Source of the DNA: Burkholderiales bacterium
GTDB lineage: Bacteria > Pseudomonadota > Gammaproteobacteria > Burkholderiales > Burkholderiaceae_E
NCBI GenBank assembly: GCA_027489195.1
Contig: JAIYAG010000050.1
Span: 1 to 15,678 of the forward strand
Length of the DNA: 15,678 bases
Direction of reading: 5' to 3'
In this document: positions 8,401 through 14,915 of the stretch, piece by piece
Layout: each line of letters begins with the position of its first letter
Position numbering within the stretch: the first letter of the stretch is position 1
Notes under the pieces: model-generated
Database searches by the model: none
The model's input: the letters and a program-made list of their open reading frames with translations, nothing else
Told to the model about the DNA's origin: nothing
Position numbers and translations under genes: made by a program

Positions 8401-8866
8401 CGGCGTGCGCACGTATTCCGCCACCGTGACCGACGTGGTCGGGAACGTCTCGGGCGCGGGCAGCGTGGCGGTGACGATCGACCGAACCGTCGCCACCGCG
8501 CCGGCCTTCACCTTCAGGCTCGAGAACGACGCGCTCGTCGCCTACACCGACATCAACGGACCGACGGGCCCCGCGCCCGCCAATCCCGACACGACGCCCA
8601 CGCTCACGTTCAACCTCGGCGCCCTGCTCGCGACCGGGGAGACCATCGTCATCAACCGCTCGAACCTGGCGGGCACCAGCAACGTGGACGTGCTGACGCT
8701 CACCTCGGCCAGCGCCGCCGGCGACACGGTGGTGCCGACGGCCCCTGCCCTGGCGGCGGACGTGTACATCTACACCGGCACCTTCACCGATGCGGCCGGC
8801 AACTCGGTGCTCCTCGACATCGACGGCGCGGGCATCGACGGGGTCTTCACGATCAAGGTCGCCTGA
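5402..8866 (+). CDS. BapA/LapA-like surface adhesin with tandem Ig-like domains, presumed type I secretion substrate
   Basis: The 1154-residue protein starts at a GTG with GAGG (5391-5394) 7 nt before it; no better in-frame start exists upstream. It has no Sec signal peptide. Residues about 1-115 look like the BapA prefix-like domain: short strands with PGSEFKIVDDAGK (30-42), NHLVVEGL (54-61), then IEITDFF (67-73). Two cysteines, 76 and 84, are the only ones in the protein. A Trp and an Ala/Gly-rich hydrophobic stretch (139-158) lead to six glycines (160-165) and five prolines (172-176). About eight Ig-like domains follow; typical hinges are IDATAPATP (278-286), IDTVAPAAP and GTVPAAP, and the closing strand often reads VTDxxGNVS. 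The last four (592-1028) are near-copies. The C-terminus (1029-1154) has a different fold and ends FTIKVA; no GGxGxDxUx RTX repeats were seen. The three exporter genes just downstream suggest it is their cargo and a biofilm adhesin. Adhesin class is well supported, ligand unknown. Confidence 0.85.
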   Translation: MALEFQTVVRGSAPQRLTLGEGRTRVPARPGSEFKIVDDAGKVITGTSVKRVDNHLVVEGLPGGRSIEITDFFTACAPSGASSCSLSMAELGSTAGPITPASDPIAALPDGSFLLYGGANPGAPAALSAPIIAAADNSWKAIGAGIGGLAIAGLAAGASGGGGGGSTQDTTPPPPPAITSKSALNGLAPTFTGTAEAGARVLVRIDVNQNGNAGDAGDVTFETIALADGTWRISTGDQAPVQGTWSGRLVDGQSYAVSAIARDVSGNLSSATNTTIVIDATAPATPVVAAIATDSVVNRAESLAGVAVSGTGEAGATVTVVWGGTTKTGTVAANGTWSLLFGTTELPQAQGASVLSTTLTDEAGNVSPTVSRVVVIDTVAPAAPTVTSGALTNLALPTFTGTAEAGTKVRVSVDLARNGSIDAVYETTASATGAWSVNTQTPAAGTTLVSGSMGAGLADKVGVTLVPNALSVVAIDVSGNAGTATASTISRDSTIPAAPTLNTVAGDNIVNFAERGTITITGSLPADSAGQPVTVTWGGTTKTVTATAQTFSVPFTVGEIPPDGAAPVTAVSQSATGVPGVQGTLAVSVDGTVPAAPSVVLTAGSDSGTLGDNITNDTTPTVRVTLNGSGASAPVAGDVVRLTVAGTLVGTATLSSTDITNDFVDITTSALAAGGRTISATVTDAAANVSPAGTLGLTIDTAAPGAPVPTLTAGSNSGSTADLVTNDATPTIRVSFTGAAAGNVVLLTVGGTQVGTATLITGDVTNGFVDITTSALADGLRTVSATITNGSGNVSPAGTVGLTIDTTLPAAPTLALTAASDSGTQGDFITTDTTPTMRVTLNGAGATAPVAGDVVTLTVGGTAVGTATLSAGDITNDFVDITTSAIAAGAVTVAATVTDIAGNASTAGTLGLTISADATAPLAPTLVLAPSSDTGVTGDSLTTDGTPTIRINFNGAGATAPAVGDVVTLTLGGTQIGTATLVAGDITNDYVEITSTAQLDGVRTYSATVTDVVGNVSGAGSVAVTIDRTVATAPAFTFRLENDALVAYTDINGPTGPAPANPDTTPTLTFNLGALLATGETIVINRSNLAGTSNVDVLTLTSASAAGDTVVPTAPALAADVYIYTGTFTDAAGNSVLLDIDGAGIDGVFTIKVA
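7175..8485 (+). repeat. Four tandem Ig-like domain repeats in the adhesin gene
   Basis: The units are about 105-112 codons each: residues 592-701, 702-806, 807-918 and 919-1028. Each carries the block GD(I/V)TN(D/G)(F/Y)V(D/E)IT (near 657, 762, 872 and 984), preceded by a VxLTVGGTxVGTATL-type strand. At DNA level units 1 and 3 share an identical 30-nt run (7372-7401 and 8017-8046). Unit 2 lacks about four residues in the ASAPVAGD loop. Such arrays change copy number by recombination in related adhesins. Confidence 0.85.
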
Positions 8867-8967
8867 GCGTCCACCGCCGGACACGCTTTCCCGCAGCACG
8901 GAGGCGGCCACAGCGCGTCCGTCGGCGCCCGGCCGAGTCGCGGGGCCGTTTCGACTATCCTCTGTCG

Positions 8968-10407
8968 ATGCGCCGCACCGACCCCTCTGTCGCCCTCCGG
9001 CCGACGCGCCGCGCCGGCACGGGTCGGACCCTGCCGCGAGCGGCCGCGGGCTGGCTGCTGCGTGCGCTCGCCTGCTGCCTGCCGGCGCTCGGCCACGCCA
9101 CCTCCCTCGACGAGGTCGTGCGCGCCGCCGTCACCGACTTCCCCAGCATCCGCGCCGCCCAGGCCAACCGCAGCGCGGCCGAGTTCCGCGTCGAGGGCGC
9201 GCGGGCCGGTCACTATCCGACCTTCGACGTCGGCGCCCTCGGCCGCGTCTCGGGCGCCGCCCAGAGCACGCCGCTGCCGCGCGCCCGCGTGAACGTCTTC
9301 GCCGGCGGTGCCATCGAGGCCTCGATCGACCGCGAGGCGCAGCGCGTGGCCGCACTCGAGAGCCGCGAGGTCGCCACCCGCGACGACGTCGCCTTCGGCG
9401 CCGCCCAGGGCTACCTGCGCACGCTGCGCGCGGCCCGCCTGGTGCGCGTGTCGGAGGCCAACCTGGAGCGGCACACGCGGCTGGCCGAGGACTTCGAGCA
9501 GATCGTGCGCGTGGACGTCGGCCGCCGCTTCGACCTCGTGCAGGCGCAGGCCCGGCTGCAGGCGGTGCGCGGCACGCTCGAGGACCGGCTGGCCGAGCTC
9601 GGCACCGCGCGCCAGGCCCTCGCGCGCTTCTATCCCCAGCCGCTCGAGATCTCGCGGATGACGCTGCCCGCGGTCGCCGCGCTGCAGCCCGAGCCGGCCG
9701 CGGCGATCGGCTCGCAGGAGCATCCGGCGGTGGAGGTGGCGCGCCGCGAGGTGTCGGCGGCCGAGGCGAACGCCCGCACGCTGCGCCTGCAGCGCCGCCC
9801 GCGCCTGGACTTCGAGGCCACCGGCGGGCGCGATCCGCTGTCGCAGGTGGTGCTGTCCTGGCCAGCCTTCGACGCATCGCTGTCGGCGGCCGAGCAGGGC
9901 GCGGTCGCAGCCCGCATCGGCGCCGAGGCCACGCTGCAGGACGTCGAGCTGACCATCGCCGAGCAGCGCCGCCAGGCCGACGTCGACTTCGCCTCCACCG
10001 GCCGGCGGATCGTGCAGTCGCGCACGCAGGTGCAGCTCGCCACCGAACTCGTGACCATCTACTATGAGCAGTTCCGCGTCGGGCGCCGCAACCTGCTGGA
10101 CCTGCTCGCCGCCTACGCCGAGCTGTCGAACGGCGAGGCCGCGCTGGTCGCCGCGCAGGTCGACCAGGCGCTCGCGCGCTACCGCATCGCCTACACCACC
10201 GCGGCCTTCGCGCCGCGCTTCGAGAACACCTTCGCAGCGCTGCCCGACGTGCCGATGCCCGAGCCCGCCTCGGTGCCGCCCTTCCGCGCCGCCGCGGCGC
10301 CCTCGAGCGCGCCCACGCTGCAGCCGCCGGCCCCGTCGCGCCCCGCCGAGCCCGCGCCGCCCCCCGGCGACCCGGCCCTGCGCCCCGCGCCGCGCCCGTC
10401 CCGATGA
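8968..10407 (+). CDS. TolC-family outer-membrane channel of a type I secretion system
   Basis: The 479-residue protein starts at ATG 8968; no alternative in-frame start keeps the signal peptide, though the ribosome binding site is poor. Residues 1-44 form a long signal sequence with Arg-rich n-region, a hydrophobic core (28-41) and GHA before Thr45. Two structural repeats of the OEP type are visible. The first has a helical coil ending in DVGRRFDLVQAQARL (183-197) and RLAELGTARQALARFYP (207-223). The second has the matching VGRRNLLDLLAAYAELS (371-387) and QALARYRIAYTTAAF (400-414). The segment after about 425 is a Pro/Ala-rich tail unlike the compact end of E. coli TolC. The stop overlaps the next gene's ATG by 4 nt, which couples it to the ABC exporter. 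It would provide the outer-membrane exit for the adhesin; LapE/AggA-type proteins are the likely relatives. The 101 nt between adhesin and this gene contain no obvious terminator. Confidence 0.9.
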   Translation: MRRTDPSVALRPTRRAGTGRTLPRAAAGWLLRALACCLPALGHATSLDEVVRAAVTDFPSIRAAQANRSAAEFRVEGARAGHYPTFDVGALGRVSGAAQSTPLPRARVNVFAGGAIEASIDREAQRVAALESREVATRDDVAFGAAQGYLRTLRAARLVRVSEANLERHTRLAEDFEQIVRVDVGRRFDLVQAQARLQAVRGTLEDRLAELGTARQALARFYPQPLEISRMTLPAVAALQPEPAAAIGSQEHPAVEVARREVSAAEANARTLRLQRRPRLDFEATGGRDPLSQVVLSWPAFDASLSAAEQGAVAARIGAEATLQDVELTIAEQRRQADVDFASTGRRIVQSRTQVQLATELVTIYYEQFRVGRRNLLDLLAAYAELSNGEAALVAAQVDQALARYRIAYTTAAFAPRFENTFAALPDVPMPEPASVPPFRAAAAPSSAPTLQPPAPSRPAEPAPPPGDPALRPAPRPSR

Positions 10408-12506
10408 CCCCGCTGCCGCTCCTCGAGGCGCTGGTCGCGCTGGCCGCCCGCCTGGGCCGGCCGGTGTCGGCGGCCGCGCTGCAGTCGCAGATGGTCGCCT
10501 CGCGCGACGGCACGCTCGACTGGGACGCGCTGGTGCGCGCCCTCGACGGCTTCGGCCTGCGGGCGGTGCGCGAATCGCGTCGGCCCGACACGCTGCACGG
10601 CGACGACCTGCCGGCACTGGCCGCGCTCTCGGACGGACGCTTCACGCTGCTCACCGACACCGATCACGTCGGCGACCCCGCGCTCGCCGGCCAGCAGGCC
10701 GGCTGGTGCCTGCGCATGACCGTGGTCCCCGGCGCCGACATGCGCTCGGGCATCCCCTCGATCCGCAGCGCGCGCGCCTGGTTCTGGCAGGTGCTCTGGA
10801 AGCTCAAGGGCCATTACGTGCACGTGGCGCTGGCCACGCTCGTGATCAACCTGCTGTCGATCGCGATCTCGCTGTACGTGATGAACGTGTACGACCGGGT
10901 CGTGCCCAACCGCACCTACGAGACCCTGTGGGTGCTGACCGTCGGCACGCTGATGGCGCTGGTCTTCGAGTTCGCCGCGCGCACGCTGCGCGGCTGGCTG
11001 ATCGACTCGGCCGGCAAGCGCGCCGACCTGGAGATCTCCTCGGGGCTGTTCGCGCGGCTGCTGTCGATCCGCCTCGAGGCCAAGCCGGCCTCCTCGGGCG
11101 CCTTCGTCAGCAACCTGCGCGACTTCGAGTCGATCCGCGACGTGCTGACCTCGGCCACCCTGACCGCGCTGATCGACCTGCCCTTCGTGGTGCTCTTCCT
11201 GGCGGTGATCTTCCTGATCGCACCGCCCCTGGCCATCGTGCCGCTGGTCGCGATCGCGCTGGTGCTCATCGCCGGCATCGCGGTGCAGCGACCGCTGGCG
11301 CGCAGCATCCGCAGCTCGATGAAGGACGGCTCGCAGCGCCAGGGGCTGGCCGTCGAATCGGTCGAGGGGCTGGAGACGCTCAAGGTCAACAACGCCTACC
11401 GCTTCGCCCAGCAGCGCTGGCAGTGGTACACCGAGGCGGTGGCCGCCACCTCGATGCGCTCGCGCAACCTGTCGGCGCTGGTGGTGAACTTCACGATGAC
11501 CGTGAGCCAGCTCGTCACGATCGTGACGGTCGTCTGGGGCGTCACGCTGATCCACGCCGGCCAGCTCTCGCTCGGCGGGCTGATCGGTGTGGTGATCCTC
11601 TCGGGCCGCGCGATCGGCCCGCTCGGGCAGGTGGCCTCGCTCGCGCTCCGGCTGCAGCAGGCGCGCAGCGCCTTCGAGGGGCTGCAGGCGCTGGTCGACC
11701 GGCCGGTCGAGCGCGAGGCCGACCGCAGCTACCTCGCGCTGGTCGCGCCGCGCGGCGACCTGTCGTTCTCGAGCGTGGACTTCAGCCACGACCGCAACGG
11801 CCCGACGCTGTTCCGTGGCTTCGACCTGAACCTGCGCGCCGGCGAGAAGGTCGCGCTGCTCGGGCGCACCGGCAGCGGCAAGTCGACGCTGCTGCGGCTC
11901 GCCGCCGGCCTGTACACGCCCACCGCCGGCATGGTCCGCGTCGACGGCATCGAGGCCCGCCAGCTCGACCCCGCCGAGCTGCGCGGCGTCGTCGGCCTGG
12001 TGCCGCAGCAGCCGCGCCTGTTCCTCGGCACGCTGCGCGAGAACCTCGAGATCGCCCGCAGCGACCGCGGCCCCGACGACGCACGCCTGCTGTGGGCGCT
12101 GCGCACCCTCGGGCTCGACGCGATGGTCGCGCGCCATCCGCGCGGCCTGGACCTGCAGCTCGGCGAGGACGGCGCCGGCCTGTCGGGCGGCCAGCGCCAG
12201 CTCGTCGCGCTCGCGCGCCTGCTGATGCGCGACCCGCGCATCGTGCTGCTCGACGAGCCCACCAGCGGCCTCGACCAGAGCAGCGAGAAGCAGGTGATCA
12301 CCGCGATCGGCGAGTGGGCGCGCGACCGCACGCTGCTGGTGGCCACCCACCGGCCGGCGGCGCTCGAGCTGGTCGACCGCATCGTCGTCATCGAGGCCGG
12401 CCGCGTCGTGCTCGACGCACCGCGCGCCGCCGCCCTCGAGCAGCTCGCCCGCGGCATCACCGTGCCGGTGACCGACGCCCGGGAGGTGCCCCGTGTACCG
12501 GGCTGA
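10404..12506 (+). CDS. Type I secretion ABC transporter (LapB/HlyB-like) with degenerate C39 domain
   Basis: The 700-residue protein is a fused permease and ATPase, the energy-providing inner-membrane part of the exporter. Residues about 1-110 form a C39-peptidase-like domain; no Cys exists at the catalytic position near residue 10 (LLEALVALAARLGRP) and the only Cys is 102. It therefore should bind rather than cleave cargo, as in HlyB and LapB. The six-helix permease spans about 138-410 (for example 141-160, 176-192, 256-273, 276-294, 365-384). The nucleotide-binding domain has Walker A GRTGSGKST (487-495), Q-loop VPQQ (533-536), signature LSGGQ (593-597), Walker B IVLLDEPTSGLD (613-624) and H-loop His649, so it looks fully active. 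The start ATG overlaps the TolC stop (ATGA), and the 3' end overlaps the adaptor gene by 14 nt. Confidence 0.95.
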   Translation: MTPLPLLEALVALAARLGRPVSAAALQSQMVASRDGTLDWDALVRALDGFGLRAVRESRRPDTLHGDDLPALAALSDGRFTLLTDTDHVGDPALAGQQAGWCLRMTVVPGADMRSGIPSIRSARAWFWQVLWKLKGHYVHVALATLVINLLSIAISLYVMNVYDRVVPNRTYETLWVLTVGTLMALVFEFAARTLRGWLIDSAGKRADLEISSGLFARLLSIRLEAKPASSGAFVSNLRDFESIRDVLTSATLTALIDLPFVVLFLAVIFLIAPPLAIVPLVAIALVLIAGIAVQRPLARSIRSSMKDGSQRQGLAVESVEGLETLKVNNAYRFAQQRWQWYTEAVAATSMRSRNLSALVVNFTMTVSQLVTIVTVVWGVTLIHAGQLSLGGLIGVVILSGRAIGPLGQVASLALRLQQARSAFEGLQALVDRPVEREADRSYLALVAPRGDLSFSSVDFSHDRNGPTLFRGFDLNLRAGEKVALLGRTGSGKSTLLRLAAGLYTPTAGMVRVDGIEARQLDPAELRGVVGLVPQQPRLFLGTLRENLEIARSDRGPDDARLLWALRTLGLDAMVARHPRGLDLQLGEDGAGLSGGQRQLVALARLLMRDPRIVLLDEPTSGLDQSSEKQVITAIGEWARDRTLLVATHRPAALELVDRIVVIEAGRVVLDAPRAAALEQLARGITVPVTDAREVPRVPG

Positions 12507-13788
12507 ACAGGAGGGCGCCGGTCCGGCGGGGTCCGGCGACCTGCCCGTCCCCATGCCCGATGCGCCCGGGCGCACCGTCTCGCTCGCCGCGGTCCGGCTC
12601 GCCCCACCGCCGCCGCGCCGGCCCTGGCTCGCGTTCCTGTCGGTGTCGCTGCTGGCCGCCGTCGTCGGCAGCTTCCTGCTGTGGGCCTGGAAGGCCCAGC
12701 TCGAGGAGGTCACGCGCGGCAACGGCCGGGTGATCCCGTCCAGCAAGGAGCAGGTGATCCAGAGCCTCGAGCCCGGCGTGCTCACCGCGCTGCTGGTCAA
12801 GGAAGGCGACCGCGTCGAGCGCGGCCAGGTGCTGATCCGCATGGACGACACCCGCGCCTCGGCGCTGTACCGCGAGCTGCAGGGCAAGGTCGCCGCCCTC
12901 TCCGCGCAGGCCGCCCGACTGCGCGCCGAGGCCTACGGCGAGGCGCTGAAGTTCCCGTCCGAGGCCGGCGCGTCGCCCGCGCTCGTGCGGCGCGAGACCG
13001 AGACCTTCAACGCCCGGCGCAAGGCCCTCGACGAGGGCGCGGAGTCCCTCAAGCGCGGCATCGCGCTGCTCGACCGAGAGATCGAGATCGTCGACCCGCT
13101 GGTGGCGCGCGGCCTGGTGTCCGAGGTCGAGGCGCTGCGCCTGAAGCGCCAGCGCAACGACCTCGCGCTGCAGCTCGCCGACCGCCAGAACCGCTACCGG
13201 GCCGACGCCGCCGGCGAGCTCAACAAGGTCGAGGCCGAGCTCGCCCAGACCCGCGAGACCGCCAACGCCCGCGCCGACTCCTACCGACGCACCGAGCTGC
13301 GCTCGCCGATGAAGGGCACGGTCAAGAGCATCCGGGTGACCACCATCGGCGGCGTCATCTCCCAGGGTCAGGACCTGATGCAGATCGTGCCCATCGAGGA
13401 CACCCTGATGGTCGAGGCCTTCGTCAAGCCGGCCGACGTCGCCTTCCTGCGGCCCGGCCAGAAGGCCGTCGTCAAGCTCTCGGCCTACGACTACGCCATC
13501 TACGGCGGCCTAGAGGGCACCGTCGAGTTCATCAGCCCCGACACCCTGCGCGACGAGCGCCGCGGCTCGCTCGCCGGCGCCGGCGCCCCCGACCCCGACG
13601 AGACCGGCGCCTTCTACCGGGTGCTGATCCGCACGCCCGCCACCGGGCTGCGCGCCCCCGACGGCAGCGAACTGCAGATCCTGCCCGGCATGACCGCCAC
13701 CGTGGAGATGCTCGCCGGCCACAAGACCGTGCTCCAGTACCTGCTCAAGCCGCTGAACCGGGCCGGGCAGGGGATGCGGGAACGCTAG
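12493..13788 (+). CDS. HlyD-family membrane fusion protein of the type I secretion system
   Basis: The 431-residue protein links the ABC exporter to the TolC channel across the periplasm. The GTG start at 12493 has GGGAGG (12481-12486) 6 nt ahead; an ATG 60 nt later lacks such a site. A short cytoplasmic Pro-rich N-terminus precedes one membrane helix (44-66). The first half-lipoyl motif is VIPSSKEQVIQSLEPGVLTALLVKEGD (80-106). A long coiled-coil hairpin spans about 120-265, and the second lipoyl half is ELRSPMKGTVKSI (268-280) with GGVISQGQ (286-293). A beta-barrel domain leads to the C-terminal signature LLKPLNRAGQGMRER (417-431), close to the LKPL...AMRER ending typical of type I adaptors. 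It is the last gene of the coupled set; a dyad at 13884-13910 lies about 96 nt further on. Confidence 0.95.
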   Translation: MYRAEQEGAGPAGSGDLPVPMPDAPGRTVSLAAVRLAPPPPRRPWLAFLSVSLLAAVVGSFLLWAWKAQLEEVTRGNGRVIPSSKEQVIQSLEPGVLTALLVKEGDRVERGQVLIRMDDTRASALYRELQGKVAALSAQAARLRAEAYGEALKFPSEAGASPALVRRETETFNARRKALDEGAESLKRGIALLDREIEIVDPLVARGLVSEVEALRLKRQRNDLALQLADRQNRYRADAAGELNKVEAELAQTRETANARADSYRRTELRSPMKGTVKSIRVTTIGGVISQGQDLMQIVPIEDTLMVEAFVKPADVAFLRPGQKAVVKLSAYDYAIYGGLEGTVEFISPDTLRDERRGSLAGAGAPDPDETGAFYRVLIRTPATGLRAPDGSELQILPGMTATVEMLAGHKTVLQYLLKPLNRAGQGMRER

Positions 13789-13883
13789 GCACGCCAACTG
13801 CCTCACAGACAGGGCGCGCCAAAGCGTTGATACTTCACGGGTTTTTCACGAGTCGCGCGTGTGCGTCCGAATCTGTCCCCAAT

Positions 13884-13910
13884 TGACATCGGCGATCACG
13901 CCGATTGTCA
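13884..13910. promoter_or_regulatory. Imperfect inverted repeat upstream of CIRCE; operator or terminator candidate
   Basis: TGACATCGGCG (13884-13894) pairs with CGCCGATTGTCA (13899-13910) around a 4-nt ATCA loop: 11 base pairs with one bulged T. It begins within a consensus-like -35 hexamer TTGACA (13883-13888), for which I found no good -10. It could be a second protein-binding site for rpoH control or a T-run-lacking terminator of the secretion operon. Confidence 0.4.
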
Positions 13911-13917
13911 GGATCGA

Positions 13918-13944
13918 TTAGCACTCACGACATCAGAGTGCTAG
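13918..13944. promoter_or_regulatory. CIRCE element (HrcA operator) upstream of rpoH
   Basis: TTAGCACTC (13918-13926), a 9-nt spacer and GAGTGCTAG (13936-13944) match the CIRCE consensus TTAGCACTC-N9-GAGTGCTAA in all but the last base. HrcA is known to bind this element and repress heat-shock genes until its folding by GroEL fails on heating. It lies 44 nt before the rpoH start codon, the usual place for a repressor over or beside the promoter. Confidence 0.93.
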
Positions 13945-13947
13945 CAT
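13918..13947 (+). promoter_or_regulatory. Candidate rpoH promoter overlapping CIRCE
   Basis: TTAGCA (13918-13923) and TAGCAT (13942-13947) each match the sigma-70 hexamers at four of six positions with an 18-bp spacer. A start near 13954 would follow. HrcA on CIRCE would then cover the whole promoter. The hexamers are weak and partly share bases with the operator, so this is tentative. Confidence 0.3.
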
Positions 13948-13956
13948 CATTTCACC

Positions 13957-13971
13957 GGGGCGCTCCGCCCC
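13957..13971 (+). other. Hairpin in the rpoH 5' leader, next to the ribosome binding site
   Basis: GGGGCG and CGCCCC form a 6-bp all-GC stem with a 3-nt loop, ending 5 nt before the AAGGA ribosome binding site (13976-13980). It does not trap the site itself. It may set the boundary of the ribosome standby region. Confidence 0.35.
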
Positions 13972-13987
13972 ATGGAAGGAAGAACGG

Positions 13988-14884
13988 ATGACCCGCTCCT
14001 CGACCGCTTTGGTGACACCCTCGCATGCCTTCGGTGGCGGCCTGGCGGTTCCGGCCGTCGGCAACATCGATGCGTACATCTCGGCCGTCAACCGGCTGCC
14101 GATGCTGTCCGCCGAGGAGGAGGTCTCCCTCGCCCGCCGCCTGCGCGACACCGGCGACCTCGAAGGCGCGCGTCAGATGGTGATGTCGCACCTGCGCCTG
14201 GTCGTGTCCATCGCGCGGCAGTACCTCGGCTACGGCCTGCCGCACGCCGACCTGATCCAGGAAGGCAACATCGGCCTGATGAAGGCCGTCAAGCGCTTCG
14301 ACCCCGACCGCGGCGTGCGGCTGGTGTCCTTCGCCATGCACTGGATCAAGGCCGAGATCCACGAGTACATCCTGAAGAACTGGCGGCTGGTGAAGGTGGC
14401 CACCACCAAGGCCCAGCGCAAGCTGTTCTTCAACCTGCGCTCGCACAAGCCCGACCAGCACACGCTGAGCCCCGACGCGGTCGAGGCGATCGCCAAGGAG
14501 CTGAACGTGCGCAGCCAGGACGTCGTCGAGATGGAGACCCGCATGGGCGGGGGCGACATCGTCCTCGACCCGGCGCCCGACGACGGCGACGAGGCCTGGG
14601 GCCCGATCGCCTACCTGCAGGCACCGAGCGCCGAGCCGACCCAGCAGCTCGAGGCCCGCCAGACCGACCGGCTGCACGGCGAGGGCATCCGCCAGGCGCT
14701 CGACGCGCTCGACGCCCGCAGCCGCCGGATCATCGAGGCCCGCTGGCTCAAGGACGAGGACGAGGGCGGCACGATGACCCTGCACGAGCTGGCCGAGGAG
14801 TTCGGCGTGTCGGCCGAGCGCATCCGTCAGATCGAGGCCAAGGCGATGAAGACGATGAAGGGCGCGCTGGCGGAGTTCGCCTGA
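13988..14884 (+). CDS. rpoH: RNA polymerase heat-shock sigma factor RpoH (sigma-32)
   Basis: The 298-residue protein directs RNA polymerase to heat-shock promoters (chaperones, proteases). Length is close to the usual 280-300. Region 2 is intact: LVVSIARQYLGYGLPHADLI (71-90), QEGNIGLMKAVKRFDPDRGV (91-110), then RLVSFAMHWIKAEIHEYIL (111-129), which contains the core-binding and -10 recognition helices. The RpoH box QRKLFFNLR (143-151) separates it from the housekeeping sigma-70 and other group members. Region 4 is the helix-turn-helix at about 262-292 (MTLHELAEEFGVSAERIRQI). AAGGA at 13976-13980 lies 7 nt before the ATG. The CIRCE operator upstream indicates HrcA control, and hairpins follow the stop. 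It is read in the same direction as the secretion genes but has its own 199-nt upstream region, so it is probably a separate unit. Confidence 0.97.
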   Translation: MTRSSTALVTPSHAFGGGLAVPAVGNIDAYISAVNRLPMLSAEEEVSLARRLRDTGDLEGARQMVMSHLRLVVSIARQYLGYGLPHADLIQEGNIGLMKAVKRFDPDRGVRLVSFAMHWIKAEIHEYILKNWRLVKVATTKAQRKLFFNLRSHKPDQHTLSPDAVEAIAKELNVRSQDVVEMETRMGGGDIVLDPAPDDGDEAWGPIAYLQAPSAEPTQQLEARQTDRLHGEGIRQALDALDARSRRIIEARWLKDEDEGGTMTLHELAEEFGVSAERIRQIEAKAMKTMKGALAEFA

Positions 14885-14888
14885 GGCG

Positions 14889-14904
14889 ACGGGCTTCGGC
14901 CCGT
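14889..14904 (+). other. UUCG-tetraloop hairpin just after rpoH
   Basis: ACGGGC-TTCG-GCCCGT gives a 6-bp stem closed by C-UUCG-G, an exceptionally stable RNA loop. It starts 5 nt after the rpoH stop and probably protects or helps end the message together with the next hairpin. Confidence 0.55.
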
Positions 14905-14915
14905 GCCGGTTCGGG

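Noticed and set aside
5165..8911. 1248-codon open frame on the minus strand opposite the adhesin
   Set aside because: Composition is Arg/Gly/Asp/Val noise with repeats mirroring the Ig array. The plus frame has coherent domains, a ribosome binding site and matching neighbours.
6091..8967. Upstream part of the frame that continues into the TolC-like gene
   Set aside because: Before ATG 8968 this frame is an out-of-frame shadow of the adhesin; the signal peptide at 8968 marks the true start.
8956..8970. TATCCT just before the TolC-like start, suggesting a leaderless message
   Set aside because: No -35-like sequence at proper spacing and the overlapping gene set suggests co-transcription with the adhesin; too weak to list.
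10191..12887. 898-codon open frame on the minus strand opposite the ABC exporter
   Set aside because: The plus strand carries every ABC motif; the antisense protein shows only Arg/Ala/His/Gln-rich low-complexity sequence.
13827..13855. TTGATA hexamer as a -35 for rpoH
   Set aside because: No -10-like hexamer is found at 16-18 bp spacing.
13877..13884. CCCCAATT as a sigma-32 -10 element upstream of rpoH
   Set aside because: No CTTGAA-like -35 lies at the required distance.
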